Origin: CAYMLQ01 sp964390795
GTDB taxonomy: Bacteria > Verrucomicrobiota > Kiritimatiellia > RFP12 > UBA1067
Direction: 5' to 3'
NCBI GenBank assembly: GCA_964390795.1
Contig: CAYMLQ010000284.1
Coordinates: forward strand, 1 to 8,043
DNA: 8,043 bases
In this document: positions 1-6,589 of the stretch, in pieces
How the letters are laid out: each line of letters begins with the position of its first letter
Position numbering within the stretch: the stretch's first letter is position 1
Made by a program: the position numbers and the translations under genes
Notes under the pieces: model-generated
Seen by the model: only the letters and a program-made list of their open reading frames with translations
Database searches by the model: none
What the model was told of the DNA's origin: nothing

Positions 1-690
1 CTCCTCGTGGTACATCAGGTAGATGTTGAGCGTGCCGAGATCCTCGGGCATGGTGAAGGGCGATTTGACGGAGAGCGGCGCGGTCTTGATCCACTCGCCC
101 TCCTGCCAGTAGCGTCCTTCGGCTGTGACCTCGCGGATGTTGATCTCCGGGTTGAAGTTCGTCGCGAAGGGCTGGCCGTGGCTGCCCGCGTTGCAGTCGA
201 TGATGTCGATCTCGTCGATCTGCGGCACGAAATGCTTCTGGAGGTAGGTACAGAAGACACTGGTGACGCCGGGGTCGAAGCCCGAGCCGAGCAGGGCCAT
301 GAGTCCTGCTTTCTTGAACCGGTCCTGGTAGGCCCACTGCCACTTGTACTCGAACTTGGCCGTGTCGAGCGGCTCGTAGTTGGCGGTGTCCATGTAGTTC
401 ACGCCGGCTTCGAGGCAGGCGTCCATAATGTGCAGATCCTGGTAGGGCAGGGCCACGTTGAGCACGAGGTCGGGCTTGTGCTTCTTCAGCAGCTTGACGG
501 TCTGCGGCACGTTGTCCGCGTCCACCTGGGCGGTGGTGACCTTGCGGGGGAGCTGTTTGGCGAGCGCGTCGCACTTGGCCTTGGTGCGCGAGGCGATCAC
601 GATGTCGGTGAAGACCTCGGGGACTTGGGCGCATTTGTGGGCGACGACCGAGCCGACGCCGCCGGCACCGATGATCAGGACTTTAGGCAT
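1..690 (-). CDS. Carboxynorspermidine/carboxyspermidine synthase (saccharopine dehydrogenase family), C-terminus missing
   Basis: This is the first 230 residues of a protein whose family is usually about 400 residues; it runs off the left edge with no stop. The N-terminus MPKVLIIGAGGVGSVV is a Rossmann nucleotide-binding loop (GAGGVG, residues 8-13). It is followed by ASRTKAKCDAL, NVALPYQDLHIMDACL (about 78-94), YMDTANYEP, LLGSGFDPGVTSVF (about 133-146), DCNAGSHGQPFATNFNPEINIREVT and LMYHEE. I recognise this series as typical of carboxynorspermidine dehydrogenase (CASDH) rather than fungal or plant saccharopine reductase. CASDH condenses L-aspartate semialdehyde with putrescine or diaminopropane using NADPH, giving carboxyspermidine or carboxynorspermidine, which NspC then decarboxylates. 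The start is well supported: AAGGAG (697-702 on the complement) lies 6 nt before the ATG. It sits 77 nt downstream of speA on the same strand, so one operon is likely. The nspC partner is not in the window. Confidence 0.93.
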   Translation of the reverse strand, partial: MPKVLIIGAGGVGSVVAHKCAQVPEVFTDIVIASRTKAKCDALAKQLPRKVTTAQVDADNVPQTVKLLKKHKPDLVLNVALPYQDLHIMDACLEAGVNYMDTANYEPLDTAKFEYKWQWAYQDRFKKAGLMALLGSGFDPGVTSVFCTYLQKHFVPQIDEIDIIDCNAGSHGQPFATNFNPEINIREVTAEGRYWQEGEWIKTAPLSVKSPFTMPEDLGTLNIYLMYHEE

Positions 691-707
691 GGGGAGCTCC
701 TTCGGAG

Positions 708-742
708 AGTTAGAAGTTAGGAGTTAGGATTTAGGAGTTGGA
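708..742. repeat. Degenerate 7-bp tandem repeat between speA and the CASDH gene
   Basis: Five consecutive heptamers on the plus strand: AGTTAGA, AGTTAGG, AGTTAGG, ATTTAGG, AGTTGGA. In the direction of the flanking genes this reads as CCTAACT-type units. The array fills about half of the 77-nt gap and ends just upstream of the CASDH ribosome binding site. It is AT-richer than its surroundings. No coding or terminator role is visible. Similar heptameric intergenic repeats occur in several bacterial groups, but the family here is not identified. Confidence 0.75.
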
Positions 743-767
743 AGAGCCGGGGGTCAGGCGTCCTGTT

Positions 768-2693
768 TCACTGTTCGAAATACGTGTAGCCGCGCAGGCC
801 GGCGTCGTAGGCGGCGAGAATCTCGCGGCGTTCGGCCGGGGTGATCCGCTTGGCCTTGACCGCATCCTCCGCGAGGGTGCGGAACTGCTCCATGAGCCGC
901 TCGGGGCGGTACTCGACGTAGCTCAGCACGTCGCCCACCGAGTCGCCGTGCAGCTCCTGCACGTAGTCGATGTCGCCGTCCTCGTCGACCTGCACGCTGA
1001 CGACGTTGGTGTCGCCGAAGAGGTTGTGGAGGTCGCCGAGCGTCTCCTGATACGCGCCCACGAGGAAGGCCGCGAGCATGTAGGGGTCGCCGCGGCGCAT
1101 GGCGTGGACCGGCAGCACGGGCTTGACGTCGTGCTGGTCGATGAAGTTGTCGATGCGGCCGTCGCAGTCGCAGGTGATGTCTGAGAGGCAGGCCATGCGC
1201 GTCGGCTTTTCATTCAGGCGGTGGATCGGCATGATTGGGAAGAGCTGGTCGATGGCCCAGGCGTCCGGCAATGACTGGAAGACGCTGAAGTTACAGTAGT
1301 AGACGTCGGCGAGCAGCGCGTCGAGGCCGAGCAGATCCTTGGGGACGTTCTTGAGTCCGGGCAGCAGCTCGCGGATGCGCGTGAGGATGTACCAGAAGAT
1401 GCAGTCGGCTGCCGCGTGCTGGCGCAGGGTGATGTCGCCGTGCTTGAAGGCCTTCTGGATCTCCTCGCGGTAGTAGAGCGCGTCGTTGAATGACTCCTGA
1501 AGGTTCTTGAGGCTTAGCGTGCGCGAGACGTACATCATGTTCTCGAGCGCCTCGGGCCGCGGCTCCGGCACGTTCTCGGGCAGCTCCTTCTCCTCGTAGA
1601 CGGCGGTGTCGAGCACGTTGATCAGCAGCACGGAGTAGTAGCCGATCAGCGAGCGGCCCGACTCGCTGATGACGACCGGGTGCGGGATCTTCTCCTCGTT
1701 GCAGGCGGTCATGATGCCTTCGATGACGTCGGCGCAATACTCGGAGATATCGTAGTTGGCGCTGCTGGCGAAGTTGGTGTGCGAACCGTCGTAGTCGATG
1801 GCCAGGCCGCCGCCGATGTCGAAGATGCCCATGCGGGCGCCCTCGCGCACGAGGCCGACGTAGAAGCGCGAGGCCTCCTTGACGGAGTCGCGGATCTCGC
1901 GGATGTTGGGCACCTGCGAGCCGAGGTGGTAGTGGAGCAGCTCCAGACAGTCGAGCATGTTCTCGGCGCGCAGGCGGTCCACGGCGTCGATGACGTGCGA
2001 GGGGGTGAGCCCGAAGACGCTGCGCTCTCCGCCGGACTCGGACCACTTGCCGCCCACGCGGCTGGAAAGCTTGACGCGGATGCCCATGCGCGGCCGGATC
2101 TTGAGCGCGGCGGCGCGCTCGAGGATCAGCTCGAGTTCGTCGGCGGTCTCCAGCACGAGGATGGTCTGGAGGCCCATCTTGAGGGAGGAGAGGGCGAGGT
2201 CGATGAACTCGGCGTCCTTGTACCCGTTGCAGATGAGGAACGCGTCAGGGTCGCGCATGTAGGCCAGCGCGGCGATCAGCTCCGCCTTGGAGCCGGCCTC
2301 GAGCCCGTGGTGGTAAGGAGCGCCGAAGGTCACGACATCGTGAACGGCCTGCTGCTGCTGGTTGACTTTGATCGGGAAGGCGCCGCGGTAATAGTTCTGG
2401 TAGCCGTAATCTGCGATCGCTTTTCTGAAGGACTCGTTGATCAGGCGGATGCGGTCGCCTAAAAGGTCGCTGAAGCGCAGCAAGAGGGGCAACCCCATGC
2501 CGCGGTCGTGGATGCCGCTGACGATGTCACACAATTTGACGTTGACGGTGCCTTTGCCGTTCTTCAGGTTCACGGCGACAAAACCATCGTCGGTGACCGT
2601 GAAGTAGCCTTGGCCCCAGGCTCCGATTCCATAGAGTTCAGCGCTCTTCACACTGCTCCAGCCATCCAGCGCATCCTGCAGACTACGTGACAT
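768..2693 (-). CDS. speA: Biosynthetic arginine decarboxylase (PLP-dependent, SpeA type)
   Basis: A complete 641-residue protein, close to the 630-660 usual for SpeA. It decarboxylates L-arginine to agmatine, the first step of putrescine and spermidine synthesis by the agmatine route. The alanine-racemase-like PLP barrel shows the Schiff-base lysine in AFPIKVNQQ (K109), HYHLGSQ (255-261), the glycine-rich phosphate-binding FDIGGGLAIDYDG (291-303) and SESGRSLIGYYS (343-354). The C-terminal part has the substrate-site cysteine in SDITCDCDGRID (C508) and the signature GAYQETLGDLHNLFGDTN (547-563). The usual family form is CDSDG, so C510 replaces a serine. An in-frame TGA five codons upstream makes the ATG at 2693 the first possible start; the ribosome binding site is weak (GAGGT, far upstream). 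The neighbouring CASDH gene points to spermidine synthesis rather than arginine catabolism. No convincing promoter was found in the 192-nt gap upstream. Confidence 0.97.
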   Translation of the reverse strand: MSRSLQDALDGWSSVKSAELYGIGAWGQGYFTVTDDGFVAVNLKNGKGTVNVKLCDIVSGIHDRGMGLPLLLRFSDLLGDRIRLINESFRKAIADYGYQNYYRGAFPIKVNQQQQAVHDVVTFGAPYHHGLEAGSKAELIAALAYMRDPDAFLICNGYKDAEFIDLALSSLKMGLQTILVLETADELELILERAAALKIRPRMGIRVKLSSRVGGKWSESGGERSVFGLTPSHVIDAVDRLRAENMLDCLELLHYHLGSQVPNIREIRDSVKEASRFYVGLVREGARMGIFDIGGGLAIDYDGSHTNFASSANYDISEYCADVIEGIMTACNEEKIPHPVVISESGRSLIGYYSVLLINVLDTAVYEEKELPENVPEPRPEALENMMYVSRTLSLKNLQESFNDALYYREEIQKAFKHGDITLRQHAAADCIFWYILTRIRELLPGLKNVPKDLLGLDALLADVYYCNFSVFQSLPDAWAIDQLFPIMPIHRLNEKPTRMACLSDITCDCDGRIDNFIDQHDVKPVLPVHAMRRGDPYMLAAFLVGAYQETLGDLHNLFGDTNVVSVQVDEDGDIDYVQELHGDSVGDVLSYVEYRPERLMEQFRTLAEDAVKAKRITPAERREILAAYDAGLRGYTYFEQ

Positions 2694-2885
2694 TTCGGGT
2701 ACTTTACCTCAACCTTTCTGAGTGTTGGAAGACGGTTCTCAGTCGCGCCCCGTTCAACGCGCTGATACGGCGAAAAAATGACAGAAGAAACATGCCAAAC
2801 CCCGGCCCAAAGCGCAACAGAAAACTACGGCGTGGGAAACGTGTGATGCCGGTGCTGCGTGAGCGCGTCCAAGGAGAGCACCTGT

Positions 2886-3935
2886 CTACGCCAGCATCAC
2901 CTGCCCGCCGGTGACGGGGATCGCCTGGCCGGTTTCGTAGGTCTGCTCCATCAGGTAGTAGATCGCCTTCATCACGTCGGGCGTGGTGCAGCCGCGGCGC
3001 ATCGGCACCTTGGACTCGTAGAACGCCTTCACGTCCGCGAAGCTCTTCGCGCCCGGCACCTTGCCGCTGTCGAGATACTGCTTGAAAAGCCCGCGCTGCG
3101 GGTCGGACCAGAGCGGGCCGTCGTAGAAGTTGCCGGGGCAGATGGAGTTGACCTTGATGCCGTCCTCGACCAGCTCCATGGCGAAGCTCTGCGTGAGCCC
3201 GATGCCGCCGAACTTCGAGCCCGCGTACGCGCCGTTCTTGTTCGAGCCGACGAGCCCGGACTTGCTGTTGATCTGTACGATGTCGAACCAGACGTCCGGC
3301 AGGGCCTTGTGCTGCAGCGCCATGATCGGCGCGACCGCCTGGACCGACAGAAAGTAGCCCTTGTAGTTCACGTTGGTCACGAAGTCGAGGTCTTTAACGG
3401 ACAGGTCTTTGACGCTGCCCGCGCGCAGCACGCCCGCGTTGGCCACGAAGAGGTCCACGCCGCCGAAGGCCGCGACCACCTGCTCCAGCGCCGCCTTGAG
3501 CGAATCGATGTCCGCGACGTTCACCGCCACGCCGATGGCGGCGTCGCGGCCGCACGCCGAGTTGATCTTCGCTGCCGCGGCGGTCACGCCGTCGACGTTG
3601 ATGTCGGCCAGCGCGACCCACGCGCCCTGGTTGGCGAGCGCGGTCGCGATCTCGAAGCCGAAGCCTTGGGCGGCGCCGGTCACGACGGCGATCTTGCCGG
3701 CCGCGCGTCCCTGCCCCGTGGAGAACTCGGCCTCGTAGGCGCCCTGCACCACGAACTGCACACACTTCGCGCCGGCGGGCAATTGAGCGCGCAACTCGGC
3801 CAGCACGTCGCCGCAGCCGGGCGGAATGGAGACCACGGGCTCGCGGCCCGTGGGGTTCACCAGCTTGAGGCGGGGGAGGCGCTGTTGTTCGTCAGCCATG
3901 AGCCCGCGCAGGGCGGGAAGAATGTTCGTCAGCAT
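2886..3935 (-). CDS. Short-chain dehydrogenase/reductase with N-terminal extension, probable NAD-dependent polyol or sugar dehydrogenase
   Basis: A 349-residue classical SDR whose Rossmann domain starts only at about residue 79. Visible elements are the cofactor loop TGAAQGFG (86-93), the acidic D111 after strand 2 (ALADIN), which favours NAD(H) over NADP(H), and VANAG (164-168). The catalytic residues are N190 in NVNYKG, S224 in INSKSG and Y237-x3-K241 in YAGSK; CPGNF (267-271) follows. All four catalytic residues are present, so it should be active. The first 78 residues (VVSIPPG, then CVQFVVQGAYEAEFSTGQGRAAGK) are not part of an ordinary SDR. Similar linkers occur in SDRs related to sorbitol-6-phosphate dehydrogenase and to the SDR half of bifunctional aldolase/dehydrogenases, but the substrate is unknown. 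The frame stays open to an ATG at 4079, but the start at 3935 is chosen because AAGGAA lies 9 nt ahead of it and the upstream codons look non-coding. It is divergent from the peptidase gene; whether it is co-transcribed with speA, 192 nt downstream, is unclear. Confidence 0.9.
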   Translation of the reverse strand: MLTNILPALRGLMADEQQRLPRLKLVNPTGREPVVSIPPGCGDVLAELRAQLPAGAKCVQFVVQGAYEAEFSTGQGRAAGKIAVVTGAAQGFGFEIATALANQGAWVALADINVDGVTAAAAKINSACGRDAAIGVAVNVADIDSLKAALEQVVAAFGGVDLFVANAGVLRAGSVKDLSVKDLDFVTNVNYKGYFLSVQAVAPIMALQHKALPDVWFDIVQINSKSGLVGSNKNGAYAGSKFGGIGLTQSFAMELVEDGIKVNSICPGNFYDGPLWSDPQRGLFKQYLDSGKVPGAKSFADVKAFYESKVPMRRGCTTPDVMKAIYYLMEQTYETGQAIPVTGGQVMLA

Positions 3936-3944
3936 TGTTCTGGG

Positions 3945-3950
3945 TTCCTT
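3945..3950 (-). promoter_or_regulatory. Ribosome binding site deciding the SDR start
   Basis: AAGGAA on the minus strand, 9 nt before the ATG at 3935. It favours this start over the in-frame ATG at 4079, which would add 48 residues with no family resemblance. Confidence 0.7.
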
Positions 3951-4023
3951 TAATATAGATCGGTGCTGCGCCGGGAAGATCCTTAGCGCAATGGATGACA
4001 GTTTACGAAAAACGGGGACGGAA

Positions 4024-4050
4024 CGAAACCTGAAAACGCCGCAGGTTTCG
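4024..4050. repeat. Perfect 9-bp inverted repeat in the divergent intergenic region
   Basis: CGAAACCTG (4024-4032) and CAGGTTTCG (4042-4050) are exact reverse complements around a 9-nt spacer. The element lies 89 bp upstream of the SDR start and about 140 bp upstream of the candidate peptidase -10 element. It could be a hairpin, half of a REP-like element or a regulator's operator. There is no T-run on either side, so a terminator is unlikely. Confidence 0.65.
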
Positions 4051-4057
4051 AAGTAGA

Positions 4058-4073
4058 GCCGTGCCCGCACGGC
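4058..4073. repeat. 16-bp palindrome GCCGTGCCCGCACGGC
   Basis: Two 7-bp arms (GCCGTGC and GCACGGC) pair perfectly around a CC centre. It starts 7 nt after the preceding inverted repeat, so the two may form one compound two-hairpin element (4024-4073). The high GC content and compact hairpin resemble REP-type intergenic palindromes; an operator is the alternative. Confidence 0.6.
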
Positions 4074-4168
4074 CTGCATGTGAAGTCCGCTTTCACTCCG
4101 TTAAAGAGTCCCCCTTTGCGATTTTCCACCGCTTACCTTCAGCACGTTTCAAGCACACCCATTTTTGA

Positions 4169-4198
4169 AAGACAATCCGCGGCTCCTTTTGCTATAGT
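4169..4198 (+). promoter_or_regulatory. Candidate sigma-70-type promoter for the M60 peptidase
   Basis: An extended -10 element TGCTATAGT (4190-4198) is preceded, with 18-bp spacing, by a weak -35 AAGACA (4169-4174). Transcription would start near 4205, leaving a leader of only about 17 nt that carries the ribosome binding site GGAGGTG (4212-4218). The -10 is good and the -35 is poor, so this is a tentative call. Confidence 0.4.
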
Positions 4199-4221
4199 CC
4201 TTGCAAGCTTTGGAGGTGTGA

Positions 4222-6423
4222 ATGTCAGTGCGATTAGTTGTGTGGGCGGTAGGCGTGTGCTCCGTTGTGTCCCTTGTGGCGGGCGAGTCCCAGACTGAGG
4301 CGCGCGCGGCGCTGCTGCGCAATGTCCGCGCCATCGACAGCGGAGGCCTGCCCGGCGCCGTGCTTTGCGGCGGCGACCACGCCTTCGCGGTCGTCGGCGC
4401 CAAGTGCGGCAAGGCGGTCCTGCCCGTGGCCTGCGCGGCCTCCTACGGCAAAGGCCGCGTCGTCGCGGTCGGACACCCCTCGTTCTACTCGGCCGAAGGC
4501 ATCGCCAAAGCCGACACCGCCGCCTTCGTCACGAACGCCCTCGCCTGGCTCGGACAAGGCCGCAAAACCGTCGCGGTCTACAAGAACGCCGATTTCGCCA
4601 AGGCGCTGCGCGGCCTCGGCGGATTCGAGGTCGCGGAAATCCACTCGCTCGACGCGCTCACCGCCGCCGCCGTGCTCGCGGCCTATCCCGACAGCCTGCC
4701 AGCCGCCGGCCTCGAGCGCGTTCGCGCCTACATCACCTCCGGCGGCGGCCTGCTCGCCTCCGGCATCGGCTGGGGCTGGCAGCAGGTCTCCGGCGGCAAG
4801 TCCCTCGCCACCGAGAACCTCTTCAACCGCCTGCTCGGCCCCGTCGGGCTGCTCATCAGCGGGGACATGGCCGACCGCACAGCCAAGGAGGGATACCTCG
4901 CCGACTTCGCGCTCCCGCAAGGCGTCAACGTCACCGAGGCCGCTGCGCTGGCCGCGGGCGGCAGCAGCGCAGACCCCGTGTTGCTGCGGCAGCTCAACGT
5001 CACGCTCTGCGCGGCCAAATCGGTTCTGCCGTCCGACGGCGACGGCCCGCTCGCCAAGGCCGTCAACGCCCTGCTCGCCTCGCCGCAAGCAACCAAACTG
5101 CCCTCCACTGCCACCCCGCTCAAGGCGACCGACATTCCCGCGCGCCTCGCCCTGCTCGAGCACCAGAGCGCGTGGCGCGCCCGCCCTCTCGCCACCTGGC
5201 CGGCCCACCCTGCGGCAGCGGCGTATCCGGGCCTGCCGCCCGCCGACGCGCCGCGCGGCAGCCGCGCCCTGACCGTGAACCTCGACGTCCCCCGCTGGCA
5301 CAGCACGGGCCTCTACGCCGCAGCCGGCGAGCCGGTCACCGTCCGTCTGCCGCCCGGCGCCGAGCGGCTGGGCCTGCGCCTGCGCGTCGGCTCCACCACC
5401 TGCGACAACACCCGCCACGACACCTGGACGCGCGCCCCGAAAGTCGATCTGGAAGTCGCTCTCAAGACCAACACGCTCGCCGTGACGTCGCCGTTCGGCG
5501 GGCTGCTCTACGTGGTCGTTCCCGACACGGTCGACGCGCCCGAGCGCACCGTCAAAGTCACGCTGGGCAACGCCAGCCGCGCGGCCTGGTTCAAGGCCGG
5601 CCGCGACACGACCGACGCCTGGCGCGCGTCCCTCCGCTCCTCGCCCGCGCCGTGGGCGGAGCTTGAGAGCGACAAGATCATCCTCACGGTGCCGGCCGAC
5701 TCTGTGCGCGCTTTGGACGATCCGGCCGCGCTGCTGCGCTTCTGGGAGTCGGTCGCCGACCTCGACGCCAAACTCACGGCCCTTCCCGCCACACGCCGCT
5801 CCGCCGAGCGGTTCGTCTGCGACACGCAGCTGTGCGCGGGCTGGATGCATGCGGGCTATCCGCTCATGATTCCCACCGTCACCGCCAAAGAAATGGTCGA
5901 TCTCCAAACCTTGAAAACCAAAGGCGACTGGGGCTTCTTCCACGAGCTCGGCCACAACCATCAGAACGGCGACTGGACGTTCGCGGGCACGGGCGAGGTT
6001 ACGGTGAATTTCTTCACGCTCTACGATATGGAGCGCCTCTGCGGCATCGTGCCGCGAAAGAGCCGCATGGGCGAAGAGGGCATTCAGAAGCAGGTGCGCA
6101 AGTGGGTCGCCCAAGGCAAGCCGCACGACGAGTGGTGCCGCGAGCCTTTCCTCGCGCTGGAAACCTTCGTGCGCCTGCAGCAGGCCTATGGCTGGAGCGC
6201 CTTTGAGAAGCTGTTCGCCGAATACCGCACGCTCTCCAAGGATGAACGCCCGAAGAGTGACGGCGAAAAGCGCGACCAGTGGGCAACCCGCCTCTCGCGC
6301 ATCACGGGCCAGAACATCGCGGCCGTTTTCGACGCGTGGAGCATCCCGCTTTCCGACGCCGCCCGCCAGGCCTGCTCCAAATTCCCTCGCCCCGACTCCG
6401 CCAACCTGTTCGACGGGCTGTGA
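4222..6423 (+). CDS. Secreted M60-family (enhancin-like) zinc metallopeptidase with N-terminal ThuA/amidotransferase-like domain
   Basis: A complete 733-residue protein. Residues 1 to about 21 (MSVRLVVWAVGVCSVVSLVAG) look like a signal peptide, so export is likely. Residues about 25-235 resemble the ThuA/class I amidotransferase-like fold found before M60 domains in bacteria and in animal TCAF proteins: YGKGRVVAVGHPSFYS, NALAWLGQG and YITSGGGLLASGIGWGWQQ (about 172-190). The M60 region spans about 350-720, beginning with VPRWHSTGLYAAAGEPVTVRLP and SPFGGLLYVVVP. The zinc site is HELGH (574-578) with E592 as third ligand (HExxH-x13-E) and E575 as catalytic base. The C-terminal WATRLSRITGQNIAAVFDAWSIPLS fits the family end. 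M60 peptidases commonly cleave mucins and other glycoproteins; the substrate here is not shown, and no carbohydrate-binding module is evident. GGAGGTG just before the ATG supports the start. It is transcribed divergently from the SDR gene and convergently with radC. Confidence 0.9.
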   Translation: MSVRLVVWAVGVCSVVSLVAGESQTEARAALLRNVRAIDSGGLPGAVLCGGDHAFAVVGAKCGKAVLPVACAASYGKGRVVAVGHPSFYSAEGIAKADTAAFVTNALAWLGQGRKTVAVYKNADFAKALRGLGGFEVAEIHSLDALTAAAVLAAYPDSLPAAGLERVRAYITSGGGLLASGIGWGWQQVSGGKSLATENLFNRLLGPVGLLISGDMADRTAKEGYLADFALPQGVNVTEAAALAAGGSSADPVLLRQLNVTLCAAKSVLPSDGDGPLAKAVNALLASPQATKLPSTATPLKATDIPARLALLEHQSAWRARPLATWPAHPAAAAYPGLPPADAPRGSRALTVNLDVPRWHSTGLYAAAGEPVTVRLPPGAERLGLRLRVGSTTCDNTRHDTWTRAPKVDLEVALKTNTLAVTSPFGGLLYVVVPDTVDAPERTVKVTLGNASRAAWFKAGRDTTDAWRASLRSSPAPWAELESDKIILTVPADSVRALDDPAALLRFWESVADLDAKLTALPATRRSAERFVCDTQLCAGWMHAGYPLMIPTVTAKEMVDLQTLKTKGDWGFFHELGHNHQNGDWTFAGTGEVTVNFFTLYDMERLCGIVPRKSRMGEEGIQKQVRKWVAQGKPHDEWCREPFLALETFVRLQQAYGWSAFEKLFAEYRTLSKDERPKSDGEKRDQWATRLSRITGQNIAAVFDAWSIPLSDAARQACSKFPRPDSANLFDGL

Positions 6424-6589
6424 CGCCCCCGCCGGCAGTGACGCCTCCCCGCCCGGCGTGCGCGGAGCACCGCATCGCCGCAGGGAGGCTGGGGCCGGCG
6501 GCGGGTTCGGGGAACCGCGCCCTACCAGCCGAAACGACGCGCCTTTCGATCACGACACTCGGATCTGCCCCTTAGTTTTCTGCTTACAG

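Noticed and set aside
7..720. 237-codon plus-strand frame opposite the CASDH gene
   Set aside because: The minus strand carries an unmistakable saccharopine-dehydrogenase family protein; this frame shows no family features.
2851..2882. Possible SDR terminator: GGTGCT/AGCACC inverted repeat
   Set aside because: Only a 6-bp stem with a 20-nt loop and no T-run; chance level in GC-rich DNA.
2687..2914. Small plus-strand frame (75 codons) in the speA-SDR gap
   Set aside because: It overlaps both flanking genes, is Arg/Lys-rich with no motif, and no ribosome binding site precedes it. The gap (2694-2885) shows no other convincing element.
2859..3953. 364-codon plus-strand frame opposite the SDR gene
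   Set aside because: It is a shadow of the SDR, with Arg/His/Val/Asp-rich composition, no Shine-Dalgarno support and no motif.
3936..4079. 48-residue N-terminal extension of the SDR from an ATG at 4079
   Set aside because: The frame happens to be open, but it passes through the 9-bp inverted repeat and the 16-bp palindrome, has unusual composition, and a good ribosome binding site marks the start at 3935.
4234..6126. 630-codon open frame on the minus strand across the peptidase gene
   Set aside because: It is antisense to a gene with clear domain motifs, has low-complexity Arg/Gly/Ala-rich composition and no recognisable motif. Long shadow frames are expected at this GC content.
6424..6589. 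Terminator or repeat between the convergent peptidase and radC genes
   Set aside because: There are short GC inverted repeats (for example CGCCGC with GCGGCG) and a TGACGCC direct repeat 18 bp apart, but arms are short, loops long and no T-tract follows. I see nothing convincing here.
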